Assembly (NCBI RefSeq): GCF_020687745.1
Contig: NZ_JAJEWK010000008.1
Location: 124,001-188,000, forward strand
Source: Chryseobacterium sp. MFBS3-17
GTDB taxonomy: Bacteria; Bacteroidota; Bacteroidia; Flavobacteriales; Weeksellaceae
Reading direction: 5' to 3'
DNA length: 64,000 nucleotides
Shown here: piece by piece, positions 17,347-25,361 of the stretch
Layout: the number at the start of each line of letters is the position of its first letter
How positions within the stretch are numbered: position 1 is the stretch's first letter
The notes under the pieces: model-generated
Told to the model about the DNA's origin: nothing
Database searches by the model: none
Seen by the model: only the letters and a program-made list of their open reading frames with translations
Translations under genes and position numbers: made by a program

Positions 17347-19992
17347 TTAAAATTTCAGGTCGAGGCCAATATAAAAATTGGCGGGCATAATGGGTGCGTA
17401 CACCATGCCACCATCGAAGTAGTTACCAAAGGGATTCTGTGCATCAATGATGGGGCGTTCCTGAGTGAAGGACGTAAGGTTCTCACCACCGGCATACACC
17501 CGCACTTTCTCACTGAAATCCCGGCCTATCTGTGCGTTCCATGTGAAGTACGCTTCAGAATATGCCGGCAACTGAAATGCTGCAGGATTGGTGCTCATAT
17601 CCGGCAGACGTTGCTGACCCACCCAGTTCAACGTTGTGTCAAATGACCACAGGGAACCTTTGTCGGTTTTGGTTGTTACATAACCCAGATTCAGGAAGCC
17701 GCGGTGTTTGGCCATGAACGGTACTTCTTTGCGTCCAGAGAGATAATCTGCCTGCACATCATAATATTTGTACGCCAGTCGTACTTCAAAATTCTTTACC
17801 GGTGAAAAATCCCACTGCGTCTGCAGGCTGTTGGCCCAGGATTGTCCATCCAGGTTATAGAAGGTGATTTTCTGTGCATTCTGATCCAGATCTGCCAGTA
17901 CCTGATCGGTGAAATCCGTCCGGAAGAAGTCGGCCACAACGGAAGATTTATTTCCGAACAAACGGAATTCCTGCTGCAGGCTTGCCCCGTAGTTCCAGGC
18001 AATTTCCGGTTTCAGTCCATAAATGTCGCCGCCACTGTTCAGGATGTCAATGGCTCTGTTTGAGGCAAAATATGCCTGACTTTCTGCAAAAATATTGGCG
18101 GTTCTAAATCCTTTGCCGGCAGAAAGCCGCACAATCGTTTTCGGGGTGATGTCGTATTTAAAGTTCAGCCTTGGGGTAAACTGTGTGCCTGCCAGATTGT
18201 GGAAATCTGTTCTGGCTCCGGCCACCACCGTATATTTTTCACCGGTAAGGGTGTATTCAAAAAACAGTCCGGGTACGGTTTCTGTACGTTGATAGTTTGT
18301 GGCCAGGTAATCTTCGTCATAACGGTCATACAGGAAGCTGGCTCCGGCTTTATACTTGTGATTGGTATTGCCGAATATGCTTTCAAATATCAGATTTGAA
18401 TAATAGGTGTGTTGCTTCCCGAAATAATCGCGGAGTCCGAAGAAACTGTCCTGCTGATGATAGGTGTACTGGTTCATCCAGCCCAGACTCTGGTAAGGTT
18501 TTCCTTTGAAGATATGTCCGGTTTTATTCCACACCTGGAAGCGTGAAATGTCAATACCTACCCCGTATGCACTTTGTTCGCTCTGATCCAGCCGGTGATT
18601 ATAATCCATCTGTCCGGCATTTCTTTGATCCTGAAGGAAGTTAATCCCAAAATGCGTGGCCCATCCGGAGTGATCCAGATCGCTGTAATTCAGCAGGTAG
18701 GTTGCATTCAGCTGTGTGCCTGTAGGCTGGTCCATGAATCCGTCGTCATTGGTGTCCATTTTGGCCAGCGTTCCGTTGCCGTGCAGCAGCACAGAATGGT
18801 TCCAGTGGTCATTCAGCGGTGCTGTGTGGGTGATGTTCATTTCGGTACGGGCATTGGCATCGGCAAAGAGATTAATTCCTGTTTCCGGTTCTGTGCTGTG
18901 TTTCAGCAGTTCGGTGTTGATTTGCCCGGTAATGCTTTCGTAGCCGTTGGTGACGGTGCTCCCACCTTTGGTAAGCTGTATTCCGCCAATCCATCTGCCG
19001 GGAATGAAATTCAGACCATAAGCAGTAGCAAGACCCCGGATTTCCGGGAGCAGTTCTTTGGTAAGACTGGTGTATTTCTGATCCAGTCCCAGCATTTTGA
19101 GTTGCTTGGTTCCCGTCACGGCATTGCTGAAAGAAACATCTACCGTGGCATTGGTTTCAAAACTTTCAGAAAGGTTACAGCAGGCCGCTTTCAGGAGTTC
19201 TTTTTCGCCAATGTTAAACGTTAATCCCGCCGATTTTCTGCTCAGGGCGGTAGCCGGATTTGATTTGGTTAACGTAACACCTTCGATGCTTTCGTCCACA
19301 TGATCGGCATGTTGGGTGAAGTCCTGGCGTGGCTCATCTGTGTGTACACGGTCGCTTTTTACCCCCAAAGGCAGTTCGCGGTCATACAGGCAGCACTCGG
19401 GCAGGTTATTGTAGGTATTATCGTTAGCCGTAAATTTCACATTGTCATGGCCTGCATCTGCAATTTTCTGCAGAATATGGTCTGCAGAAGTTTTGGAATG
19501 GTCGTATTTCAGATTCAGGGTCTGGGTTTCTGCTTCCCAATGGGCAAACGTTGCGCCGGCGTCTTTAGCTGCTTTTTCAATGCGTGTTTTGCAGGAACCG
19601 CAGTTGCCTCTCACAAAATAGTGTTCGGCAGCATCGGCAGTGGTTTCGGTGTGTTGCACTTTGGAACGGGTGTAAAGGCAGCAGCCGGGGAGGCTGGCAT
19701 AGACTTCATCCGGCGCGGTATATTTTTCATTATCATGACCTGCGTCTGCGATGTTTTTCAGGATGGTGTCTGCGGTAACTTTTGATTCATCAAATTGCAG
19801 TTCCAGGGTTTGGGTGGATGCGCTCCAGCTGGCGGTCTTTGCTCCTGATTTTTTAGCGGTATTTTCTATTCTGGTTTTGCACATTCCGCAGTCTCCTTTT
19901 ACCATAAAGGAAGCCTGGGTAAGAGTTTGTGCCAAAAGATTCTGAGACAGCAAAAGACCGAAAATCAGAAGACTTTTCAATAAATTTTTCAT
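17347..19992 (-). CDS. TonB-dependent receptor with two N-terminal HMA metal-binding domains
   Basis: An 881-residue outer-membrane receptor with a signal peptide (about 1-22). Two tandem heavy-metal-associated domains follow, at about residues 26-107 (C35-x2-C38, then a C104-C105 pair) and 124-203 (C131-x2-C134, then C200-C201). A further Cys pair is at C271-C272. The plug runs from about 280 (GLATAYGLNFIPGRW, GYESITGQINTELL), and a 22-strand barrel ends in an aromatic residue (YIGLDLKF). The HMA units replace the carboxypeptidase-like domain usual in this phylum. The substrate is probably copper or another soft metal, by inference from the domains and neighbours. Confidence 0.88.
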   Translation of the reverse strand: MKNLLKSLLIFGLLLSQNLLAQTLTQASFMVKGDCGMCKTRIENTAKKSGAKTASWSASTQTLELQFDESKVTADTILKNIADAGHDNEKYTAPDEVYASLPGCCLYTRSKVQHTETTADAAEHYFVRGNCGSCKTRIEKAAKDAGATFAHWEAETQTLNLKYDHSKTSADHILQKIADAGHDNVKFTANDNTYNNLPECCLYDRELPLGVKSDRVHTDEPRQDFTQHADHVDESIEGVTLTKSNPATALSRKSAGLTFNIGEKELLKAACCNLSESFETNATVDVSFSNAVTGTKQLKMLGLDQKYTSLTKELLPEIRGLATAYGLNFIPGRWIGGIQLTKGGSTVTNGYESITGQINTELLKHSTEPETGINLFADANARTEMNITHTAPLNDHWNHSVLLHGNGTLAKMDTNDDGFMDQPTGTQLNATYLLNYSDLDHSGWATHFGINFLQDQRNAGQMDYNHRLDQSEQSAYGVGIDISRFQVWNKTGHIFKGKPYQSLGWMNQYTYHQQDSFFGLRDYFGKQHTYYSNLIFESIFGNTNHKYKAGASFLYDRYDEDYLATNYQRTETVPGLFFEYTLTGEKYTVVAGARTDFHNLAGTQFTPRLNFKYDITPKTIVRLSAGKGFRTANIFAESQAYFASNRAIDILNSGGDIYGLKPEIAWNYGASLQQEFRLFGNKSSVVADFFRTDFTDQVLADLDQNAQKITFYNLDGQSWANSLQTQWDFSPVKNFEVRLAYKYYDVQADYLSGRKEVPFMAKHRGFLNLGYVTTKTDKGSLWSFDTTLNWVGQQRLPDMSTNPAAFQLPAYSEAYFTWNAQIGRDFSEKVRVYAGGENLTSFTQERPIIDAQNPFGNYFDGGMVYAPIMPANFYIGLDLKF

Positions 19993-20064
19993 TGTTTTTA
20001 AAATAAGTTAAGGTTAAAGTAAACGGAGCCGTAGGCTGATGCCTTCGGCAGTAATCTTTAGAAA

Positions 20065-20427
20065 TTAACCTATTTTGGGGGGCTGCCAGATTTTGGAAAG
20101 GATATCAGAGATATCGGGGGTTATATACGTGAATTCCGCAGCTGAAGAAATGTTGCGGATTTCGGAATTGATATGGGTAGTGGGATGTCCGTAGAAATAA
20201 GCCACTGTAAAATGACAGGCGCCGCAACTGGTACAGTTGGTGGTGCAGTTCTGATCCTGAGTGTCATGGCAGGACTGCTCTTGCTGATCACTGTGGCAGC
20301 CGGAAGTTTCGGTTTTTTCCGTTTGGCAGCAGGACATCTGAGCGCTTTGGGCAAAAAATATCTGCTTTGGTACTACAAAGAGTCCCAAAGCAAATATCAT
20401 TACAATTATTTTTAATCTTTCTGCCAT
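20065..20427 (-). CDS. Cysteine-rich secreted small protein beside the metal receptor
   Basis: A 120-residue protein with an N-terminal export signal (about residues 6-26). Eight cysteines and three histidines fall within about 45 residues (CC, then single Cys each 4-12 residues apart), and the tail ends IWQPPKIG. It resembles the HYC_CC_PP-type proteins found next to metal-related TonB receptors in Bacteroidota, but I cannot confirm the family without a search. The Cys/His cluster suggests metal binding in the periplasm. The receptor starts 72 bp downstream. A -7-like TAATTTTG at 20436-20443 (minus) could give this gene and the receptor their own transcript. Confidence 0.65.
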   Translation of the reverse strand: MAERLKIIVMIFALGLFVVPKQIFFAQSAQMSCCQTEKTETSGCHSDQQEQSCHDTQDQNCTTNCTSCGACHFTVAYFYGHPTTHINSEIRNISSAAEFTYITPDISDILSKIWQPPKIG

Positions 20428-20449
20428 TGCTTCTGCAAAATTACAGAAT

Positions 20450-21091
20450 TTATTTCAATGGAGCACCTACGGCAATATCACAACGGTGACCGGGTTCGCC
20501 ATGGGGCGGATTCATTCCTGCTGCTGTAGAGGCTACAGCAGGTTTATTCTGCACATTATACGCATTGGGATCGGGTGTTGCAGTGGTGGCAGCAGTAGCA
20601 GGCGGTGTAGCGGGTGCGGCCTTGGCCGGGCTGTTCAGCGGGGCACCGACGGCGATGTCGCAACGGTGTCCGGGCTCGCCATGCGGCGGATTCATACCTG
20701 CTGCAGTAGGCGTGTTCTGGCTGGGTTTTGCAGCATTCGGGTCTATCTGCAGGGTATTACCGGACGAGGACGGATCTACCACAATCTGTTGGGTATTGCC
20801 GGCTCCGGGTGCGCTGTTCAGTGGCGCTCCTACCGGAATTTCACAACGGTGCCCGGGCTGACCGTGAGGCGGGTTCGTTCCCGGTGCAGTAGTCTGACCG
20901 GCTACCGCCATAGGCGCGGGACCAGTACTCTGTGGCAACAGTAATCCTGCGGCACTGCTCTTGGCCGCTTCGGTGGTGTTGGCTACAGGTGCCGGTGTCT
21001 CATCCTCCAGATACGTCGGCTTTATTTCTTCTTTTTTACAGGCGGCAAGCGAAAGGATAGCGCCTGTTATCAATAGGTTTCTGATTTTCAT
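20450..21091 (-). CDS. Lipoprotein with three NPPHGxPGHRCxI repeats
   Basis: A 213-residue lipoprotein (lipobox LAAC, near residue 19). The mature chain is a low-complexity Pro/Ala/Thr-rich sequence carrying three copies of an about 20-residue block: NPPHGQPGHRCEIPVGAPL once and NPPHGEPGHRCDIAVGAPL twice, the last at the very C terminus. Each block keeps two His and one Cys. I know of no demonstrated function; the ligands suggest metal binding, supported by the adjacent Cys-rich protein and HMA-TonB receptor on the same strand (22 bp gap). DNA repeats coincide with the protein repeats. Confidence 0.72.
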   Translation of the reverse strand: MKIRNLLITGAILSLAACKKEEIKPTYLEDETPAPVANTTEAAKSSAAGLLLPQSTGPAPMAVAGQTTAPGTNPPHGQPGHRCEIPVGAPLNSAPGAGNTQQIVVDPSSSGNTLQIDPNAAKPSQNTPTAAGMNPPHGEPGHRCDIAVGAPLNSPAKAAPATPPATAATTATPDPNAYNVQNKPAVASTAAGMNPPHGEPGHRCDIAVGAPLK

Positions 21092-21264
21092 ATCGTTAAA
21101 ATAATCTACAAAAATAGCAAATTCTTATCAAATGAACCGGAATTTTACTGTTATCAGCGGCGCTCAATATTAATTATTGTCAACATATGCATAAACACCA
21201 CTTCAATTCCGCTGCTGATGTTCAAGTATTGCGGGTCATTTTTGATGCAATATGGTGGGCGGTG

Positions 21265-21951
21265 TCAGTTCTTTACCAGGAGTCTGAAGCCTTCGCCGTG
21301 TACATTGATGATTTCCAGACCTTCGTCGTCCTTCAGCAGTTTACGCAGTTTCGCTATGTAAACGTCCATACTTCTGGCGGTAAAGTAATTCTCTTTTTTC
21401 CAGATTTTTCTGAGTGCCAAATCCCGCGGCATGAAATCGTTGCGGTGCAGGCACAGTAGTTTCAGCAGTTCATTTTCTTTCGGCGAGAGTTTATATTCAA
21501 GGTCGCCAACCCGCAACTGGCGCAGCATGGAATCAAAGAAGATATTGCTGATTTTGAACTGTTCTTGTTCTTCATTTTCTATGCTGGTGCTGCGCTGAAG
21601 AATGGCCTTTATTTTATACAGAAGCAGTTCAGTATCAAATGGTTTGGTAATGTAGTCATCGGCGCCCAGCTGGTATCCTTTCAGAATGTCCTCGCGCAGG
21701 TTCTTGGCGGTAAGGAAGATTATGGGTGTGTTTTTATCAATCTTCTTCACGTCTTCTGCCAGTGAGAAGCCGTCTTTTTTGGGCATCATCACATCAAATA
21801 TGCAGATGTCAAATTCATTTTCTGTAAACTCTTTCAGTCCCTGCTCGCCGTCTGTGGCCAGGGTTACCTCAAAATTATTGATGGTAAGATAATCTTTCAG
21901 AACGGCCCCAAAACTCTGGTCGTCTTCTACTAATAAGATCCTGTTATTCAT
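21265..21951 (-). CDS. OmpR/PhoB-type response regulator
   Basis: A 228-residue two-domain regulator. The receiver domain (1-118) has the acidic pair in LLVEDDQSF, the phospho-acceptor Asp in CIFDVMMPKKDG and the conserved Lys in ITKPFD. The C-terminal winged helix (about 130-226) is of OmpR type, ending in the YIAKLRKLL and INVHGEGFRL elements. It resembles RprY of Bacteroides. It is the second gene after the kinase (22 bp gap), so the two form a two-component system. The target genes are unknown. Confidence 0.92.
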   Translation of the reverse strand: MNNRILLVEDDQSFGAVLKDYLTINNFEVTLATDGEQGLKEFTENEFDICIFDVMMPKKDGFSLAEDVKKIDKNTPIIFLTAKNLREDILKGYQLGADDYITKPFDTELLLYKIKAILQRSTSIENEEQEQFKISNIFFDSMLRQLRVGDLEYKLSPKENELLKLLCLHRNDFMPRDLALRKIWKKENYFTARSMDVYIAKLRKLLKDDEGLEIINVHGEGFRLLVKN

Positions 21952-21973
21952 TGTTTTAAATTGTATTTATTGT

Positions 21974-23527
21974 TTAACTTACGGCAGTCATCGGCAGTTT
22001 CAGGGTAAAGGTGCTGCCTTTGCCCTGTGTAGATTCTACCAGAATCTGGCCCGCGTGGAGTTCTGTTATTTTTTTCACATAGGAAAGTCCGAGGCCCTGT
22101 CCTTTTACATTGTGAACATTTCCGGTTTCTTCCCGAAAGAATTTTTCAAAAATCCTTTTTTTATTGTCGGCATCCAGCCCGATTCCTTTATCTGAGATTT
22201 CAATCACGTACCAGCTGCCTTCGTTTTTGGTGGTGACTGTAATGTGCGGTGCCTCGGGCGAATATTTATTGGCATTATCCAGCAGGTTGATGATGGCATT
22301 GGAAATATGAAATTCATCTACTTTCACAATATACCGGTGGGCCGTGAAATTCTGGTCCAGCGTGCCGTTTCTTTGTTCCACAATCAGGCCGAAACTCTCG
22401 GTAATGCCCTTAATGAGGTTTCGCAGATTGGTTTCCTTCAGGAACAGTTGCACTTCATTCCGCTCCAGTTTGCTCATATTCAGGACGTTTTCTACCTGTT
22501 TTTTCATCCGCAGATTCTCTTGTTTAATGAGTTGTGAATAGTATTTTACCTTCTCCGGATTGGTAGATATTTTATCATTGGCCAAAGAATCGGTTGCTAC
22601 AGATATGGTGGCCAGCGGTGTTTTGAATTCATGCGACATATTGTTGATGAAATCGGTCTTGATTTCGGCAATTTTTTTCTGACGCATCATATAATTAATG
22701 GAGGTGATGTAGATGCCCAGGATGGTAAGCAAAGACATGAATGTTCCCAGCAGCATGGGCAGGTTATTTCTGGCCAGGGAGTAGCCTTTTCTGGGAAAAA
22801 CCAGTGCCAGACTGTACTGGGTGCGGTCTTTGCTGTCTGTAAAAAGCGGATAGCTGTAGCTGTCTGATGTTTTTTCATCTTTATAGATATCATTGGCCAC
22901 AGATGTTAGTTTATTCTTGGTATCCAGAATTCCGAATCCGAATTTTGTCTCAATTCCTTTCAGTTTCAGCTCCCGGGAAACTACAGAGTCCAGTGTTTTA
23001 CGATCTACCCGGCGTTCTACAGGGACATTGTTGGCATTCAGTTTGGCAAATTCTTTCAGGGTGTATTCGCCGCTTTGTATAGACTGATTCAGATCTGCGG
23101 TGAGCAGTTCGGGTGCATTCTGGTCCCTCTTGATGGTGAGCAGTGCTTCATCTGTGTACATGGTGGTCACCTTCAGGCTGTCACCGGAAAGCGAAATCGG
23201 GATATCTTTATTTTCAATGATATTTTTGGAGTAGGTAATGGTGCGTTTGGTAGCAGAATCTTCTACCTGCTGTATGGCGGTAAGTGAGGGCTGATTGCTG
23301 CGATTGATGACGTCCTGATCCAGATTTTTATATAGGGCATAGTATTTTTCTACCTCCATATCTGAAAGTTTTTTGGTGGATGATTCCAGTGCGGCGTGCA
23401 CCTTATTAGAGAATTCCTGCTCCAGTGCTTCGTAATAGCTTTTGAGCCAGTAGAACTGAAGTGCCACGAAAACCACTAGGGAGATGGTCATGAATACCGA
23501 TATAATGGGTATAAATTTATTGTTCAT
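21974..23527 (-). CDS. Membrane sensor histidine kinase
   Basis: A 517-residue kinase with two membrane segments (about 7-30 and 258-282) enclosing a roughly 225-residue periplasmic sensor. The H-box is NNMSHEFKTPLATI, the N-box NAIINLLDNANKYS, and the G boxes are EISDKGIGLDA and GQGLGLSYV. It should autophosphorylate and pass phosphate to the OmpR-type regulator encoded next. It is related to RprX-like kinases of Bacteroidota by layout. The signal is unknown. The promoter region upstream is AT-rich. Confidence 0.93.
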   Translation of the reverse strand: MNNKFIPIISVFMTISLVVFVALQFYWLKSYYEALEQEFSNKVHAALESSTKKLSDMEVEKYYALYKNLDQDVINRSNQPSLTAIQQVEDSATKRTITYSKNIIENKDIPISLSGDSLKVTTMYTDEALLTIKRDQNAPELLTADLNQSIQSGEYTLKEFAKLNANNVPVERRVDRKTLDSVVSRELKLKGIETKFGFGILDTKNKLTSVANDIYKDEKTSDSYSYPLFTDSKDRTQYSLALVFPRKGYSLARNNLPMLLGTFMSLLTILGIYITSINYMMRQKKIAEIKTDFINNMSHEFKTPLATISVATDSLANDKISTNPEKVKYYSQLIKQENLRMKKQVENVLNMSKLERNEVQLFLKETNLRNLIKGITESFGLIVEQRNGTLDQNFTAHRYIVKVDEFHISNAIINLLDNANKYSPEAPHITVTTKNEGSWYVIEISDKGIGLDADNKKRIFEKFFREETGNVHNVKGQGLGLSYVKKITELHAGQILVESTQGKGSTFTLKLPMTAVS

Positions 23528-23828
23528 TGAACCTTTTAATTTCAGGTGTTAAAATTACGTCTTTTAACAATATAAATTTAAAAATCTTAGAGATAAAATA
23601 ATAAATTTTTCTTAAAAGCGTTTCTTTTAACATTTTATTGTGAAAACAAGAGTATGTTTCACACAGATTGCTGTGGTACGGGAGAAAAGATGTTTACCTG
23701 CTGCCTTTGATTGTTATAAATATTCCGCAGAATTGTAGAACGCATCGGTCATATGGTTGTGCTATCTTTGACTTCATCCTGGCTTGCAAAACGCGCAACC
23801 CGGACTGTAATCCCTTTAAAACTGGTTT
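23528..23828. other. Divergent intergenic region between kinase and Ku
   Basis: No gene is seen in these roughly 300 bp. The half near the kinase is strongly AT-rich. A -7 match TATCTTTG at 23763-23770 on the plus strand is the best candidate start signal for the Ku/LigD operon, giving a leader of about 50 nt. Confidence 0.4.
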
Positions 23829-24608
23829 ATGAGAGCAATCTGGAACGGCGCCATAGGTTTTGGTCTGGTCAATATTCCCATCAAATTGTATTCGGCTACC
23901 GATTCGAGTACGCTGGATCTGGATATGCTGGATCAGAAAGACCTGAGCAACATCAAATATAAAAGAGTGAACGAGAACACCGGCAAGGAAGTCGCATGGG
24001 AAAACATTGTGAAAGGCTACAAAATAGAAGATAAATACATTGTTCTGAACGATGATGATTTTGCGGCTGTAAGTCCAGAGAAATCAAAAATTTTGAGCAT
24101 TGCGCAGTTTGTGAAAGAAGCCGAGATAGATCCGGCATTTTTTGAAACGCCTTATTTTCTGGAGCCTCAGAAGAATGGTGAAGCTGCGTATCAACTTTTG
24201 CTGAAAGCACTGATAAAGACCAAAATGGCCGGCATAGGATCCTTTATTCTGAGAGAAAGGGAAGTTCTATGCCTCATCAGACCCTATGAAAATAAAATTC
24301 TGATGGTGAACCGGATGCGGTATCCTGCAGAAATGCGGGATTTTGATGATTTGAAAATACCCGGCGGCAAAGCACCAAAAGCAGAGGAGCTGAAAATGGC
24401 AGAACAGCTGATTAAATCGCTTGCCACGACTTTCGATCCGAAGAAATATAGCGACACCTACAACGAAGATCTCCTGAAAATCATCAGGCAAAAAGCCAAA
24501 GGTAAAAAAGTAAAAATTGCAGATGTGAAAGAGCCGAAAGGCAAAGCTTCAGATTTGATGGCCATGCTGAAAGCCAGTCTGCAGAAGGGAAAGAAAAAAG
24601 CCGGCTAA
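23829..24608 (+). CDS. ku: Ku protein (non-homologous end joining)
   Basis: A 259-residue bacterial Ku. It begins MRAIWNGAIGFGLVNIPIKLYSAT, a near-invariant Ku N terminus, and contains the core phrases KRVNENTGKEVAW and PYFLEPQKNGEAAY. Bacterial Ku forms a homodimeric ring that threads onto broken DNA ends and recruits LigD. The C-terminal 50 residues are Lys-rich (KAKGKKVKIADVK), as in other short bacterial Ku proteins. LigD begins 18 bp downstream on the same strand, forming an end-joining operon. Confidence 0.96.
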   Translation: MRAIWNGAIGFGLVNIPIKLYSATDSSTLDLDMLDQKDLSNIKYKRVNENTGKEVAWENIVKGYKIEDKYIVLNDDDFAAVSPEKSKILSIAQFVKEAEIDPAFFETPYFLEPQKNGEAAYQLLLKALIKTKMAGIGSFILREREVLCLIRPYENKILMVNRMRYPAEMRDFDDLKIPGGKAPKAEELKMAEQLIKSLATTFDPKKYSDTYNEDLLKIIRQKAKGKKVKIADVKEPKGKASDLMAMLKASLQKGKKKAG

Positions 24609-24626
24609 CCGCTAAAACAATCAGCT

Positions 24627-25361
24627 ATGTCTCTGCAGGAATACAATAAAAAGCGAAACTTCAAGGAAACTTCTGAACCTTCGGGCAAAAAGAAAACCGC
24701 CGGAAACAAGTTGAAGTTTGTCATTCAGCGGCATGCAGCCAGCCGCTTGCATTATGACTTCCGGCTGGAAATGGATGGGGTGCTGAAAAGCTGGGCTGTG
24801 CCCAAAGGACCGTCCCTGAACCCTGCAGATAAACGCCTCGCCATGATGGTGGAAGACCACCCGTATGACTACCGCACCTTTGAGGGAACCATACCCGAAG
24901 GAAATTATGGCGCGGGCGAGGTGGAAATCTGGGACCAGGGAACCTATGAACCCATTGAGCCGGTAAAAGGAAAATCTGATGACCTGGTGATGCGGGCCGA
25001 ACTGCACAGGGAATCCCTGAAATTTGTGCTGCACGGCGAAAAACTGAAAGGCGAATTTGCCCTCGTCAAAATCAAAAATGCCAAAGATGAAAACGCCTGG
25101 CTGCTCATTAAACATAAAGATAAGTTTGCGGTGGAAGAGGATTATGATGCGGAAGCCTATACGGATGAAGACTCCAGAGTCACTGCCCTGCTGAAGGAGA
25201 AGGAGCGTAAAAAAAAAAGGATAAATCCGGAGGGGCAAAATCCTTTAAAAATTATACCCCGGCACTTTCCGGGGAAAAGAAACTATCGGAATTCATACGG
25301 CCTATGCTCTGTAAAACAGGCAATAAACCATTTGATGATCCCGACTGGATCTTTGAGATAA
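24627..25361 (+). CDS. ligD: DNA ligase D, N-terminal phosphoesterase part (frameshifted)
   Basis: The first 190 or so residues form the LigD 3'-phosphoesterase domain: FVIQRHAASRLHYDFRLEMD, SWAVPKGPSLNP and GTIPEGNYGAGEVEIWD carry the His/Asp metal ligands. The true frame runs to a run of ten A at 25209-25218. Beyond it the annotated frame gives an unrelated tail to 25361, while the -1 frame continues a plausible linker (KDKSGGAKSF...) into the ligase domain. It therefore looks like one ligD gene split by a one-base frameshift or programmed slip. The order PE-LIG-POL is the one typical of Bacteroidota. Confidence 0.88.
   Translation: MSLQEYNKKRNFKETSEPSGKKKTAGNKLKFVIQRHAASRLHYDFRLEMDGVLKSWAVPKGPSLNPADKRLAMMVEDHPYDYRTFEGTIPEGNYGAGEVEIWDQGTYEPIEPVKGKSDDLVMRAELHRESLKFVLHGEKLKGEFALVKIKNAKDENAWLLIKHKDKFAVEEDYDAEAYTDEDSRVTALLKEKERKKKRINPEGQNPLKIIPRHFPGKRNYRNSYGLCSVKQAINHLMIPTGSLR
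25195..25219 (+). promoter_or_regulatory. Possible -1 frameshift / slippage site in ligD
   Basis: Ten consecutive A (25209-25218) follow the purine block AAGGAGAAGGAG (25194-25205). In the zero frame the codons are CGT AAA AAA AAA AGG, so A_AAA_AAA forms a slippery heptamer with a Shine-Dalgarno-like stretch a few bases upstream, as in dnaX. A -1 shift here restores the LigD frame. Confidence 0.45.

Noticed and set aside
18574..19224. 216-codon plus-strand open frame
   Set aside because: It is antisense to the HMA-TonB receptor and has a hydrophobic, shadow-like composition.
24621..25238. 205-codon minus-strand open frame
   Set aside because: It mirrors the LigD phosphoesterase coding sequence and shows no family features.
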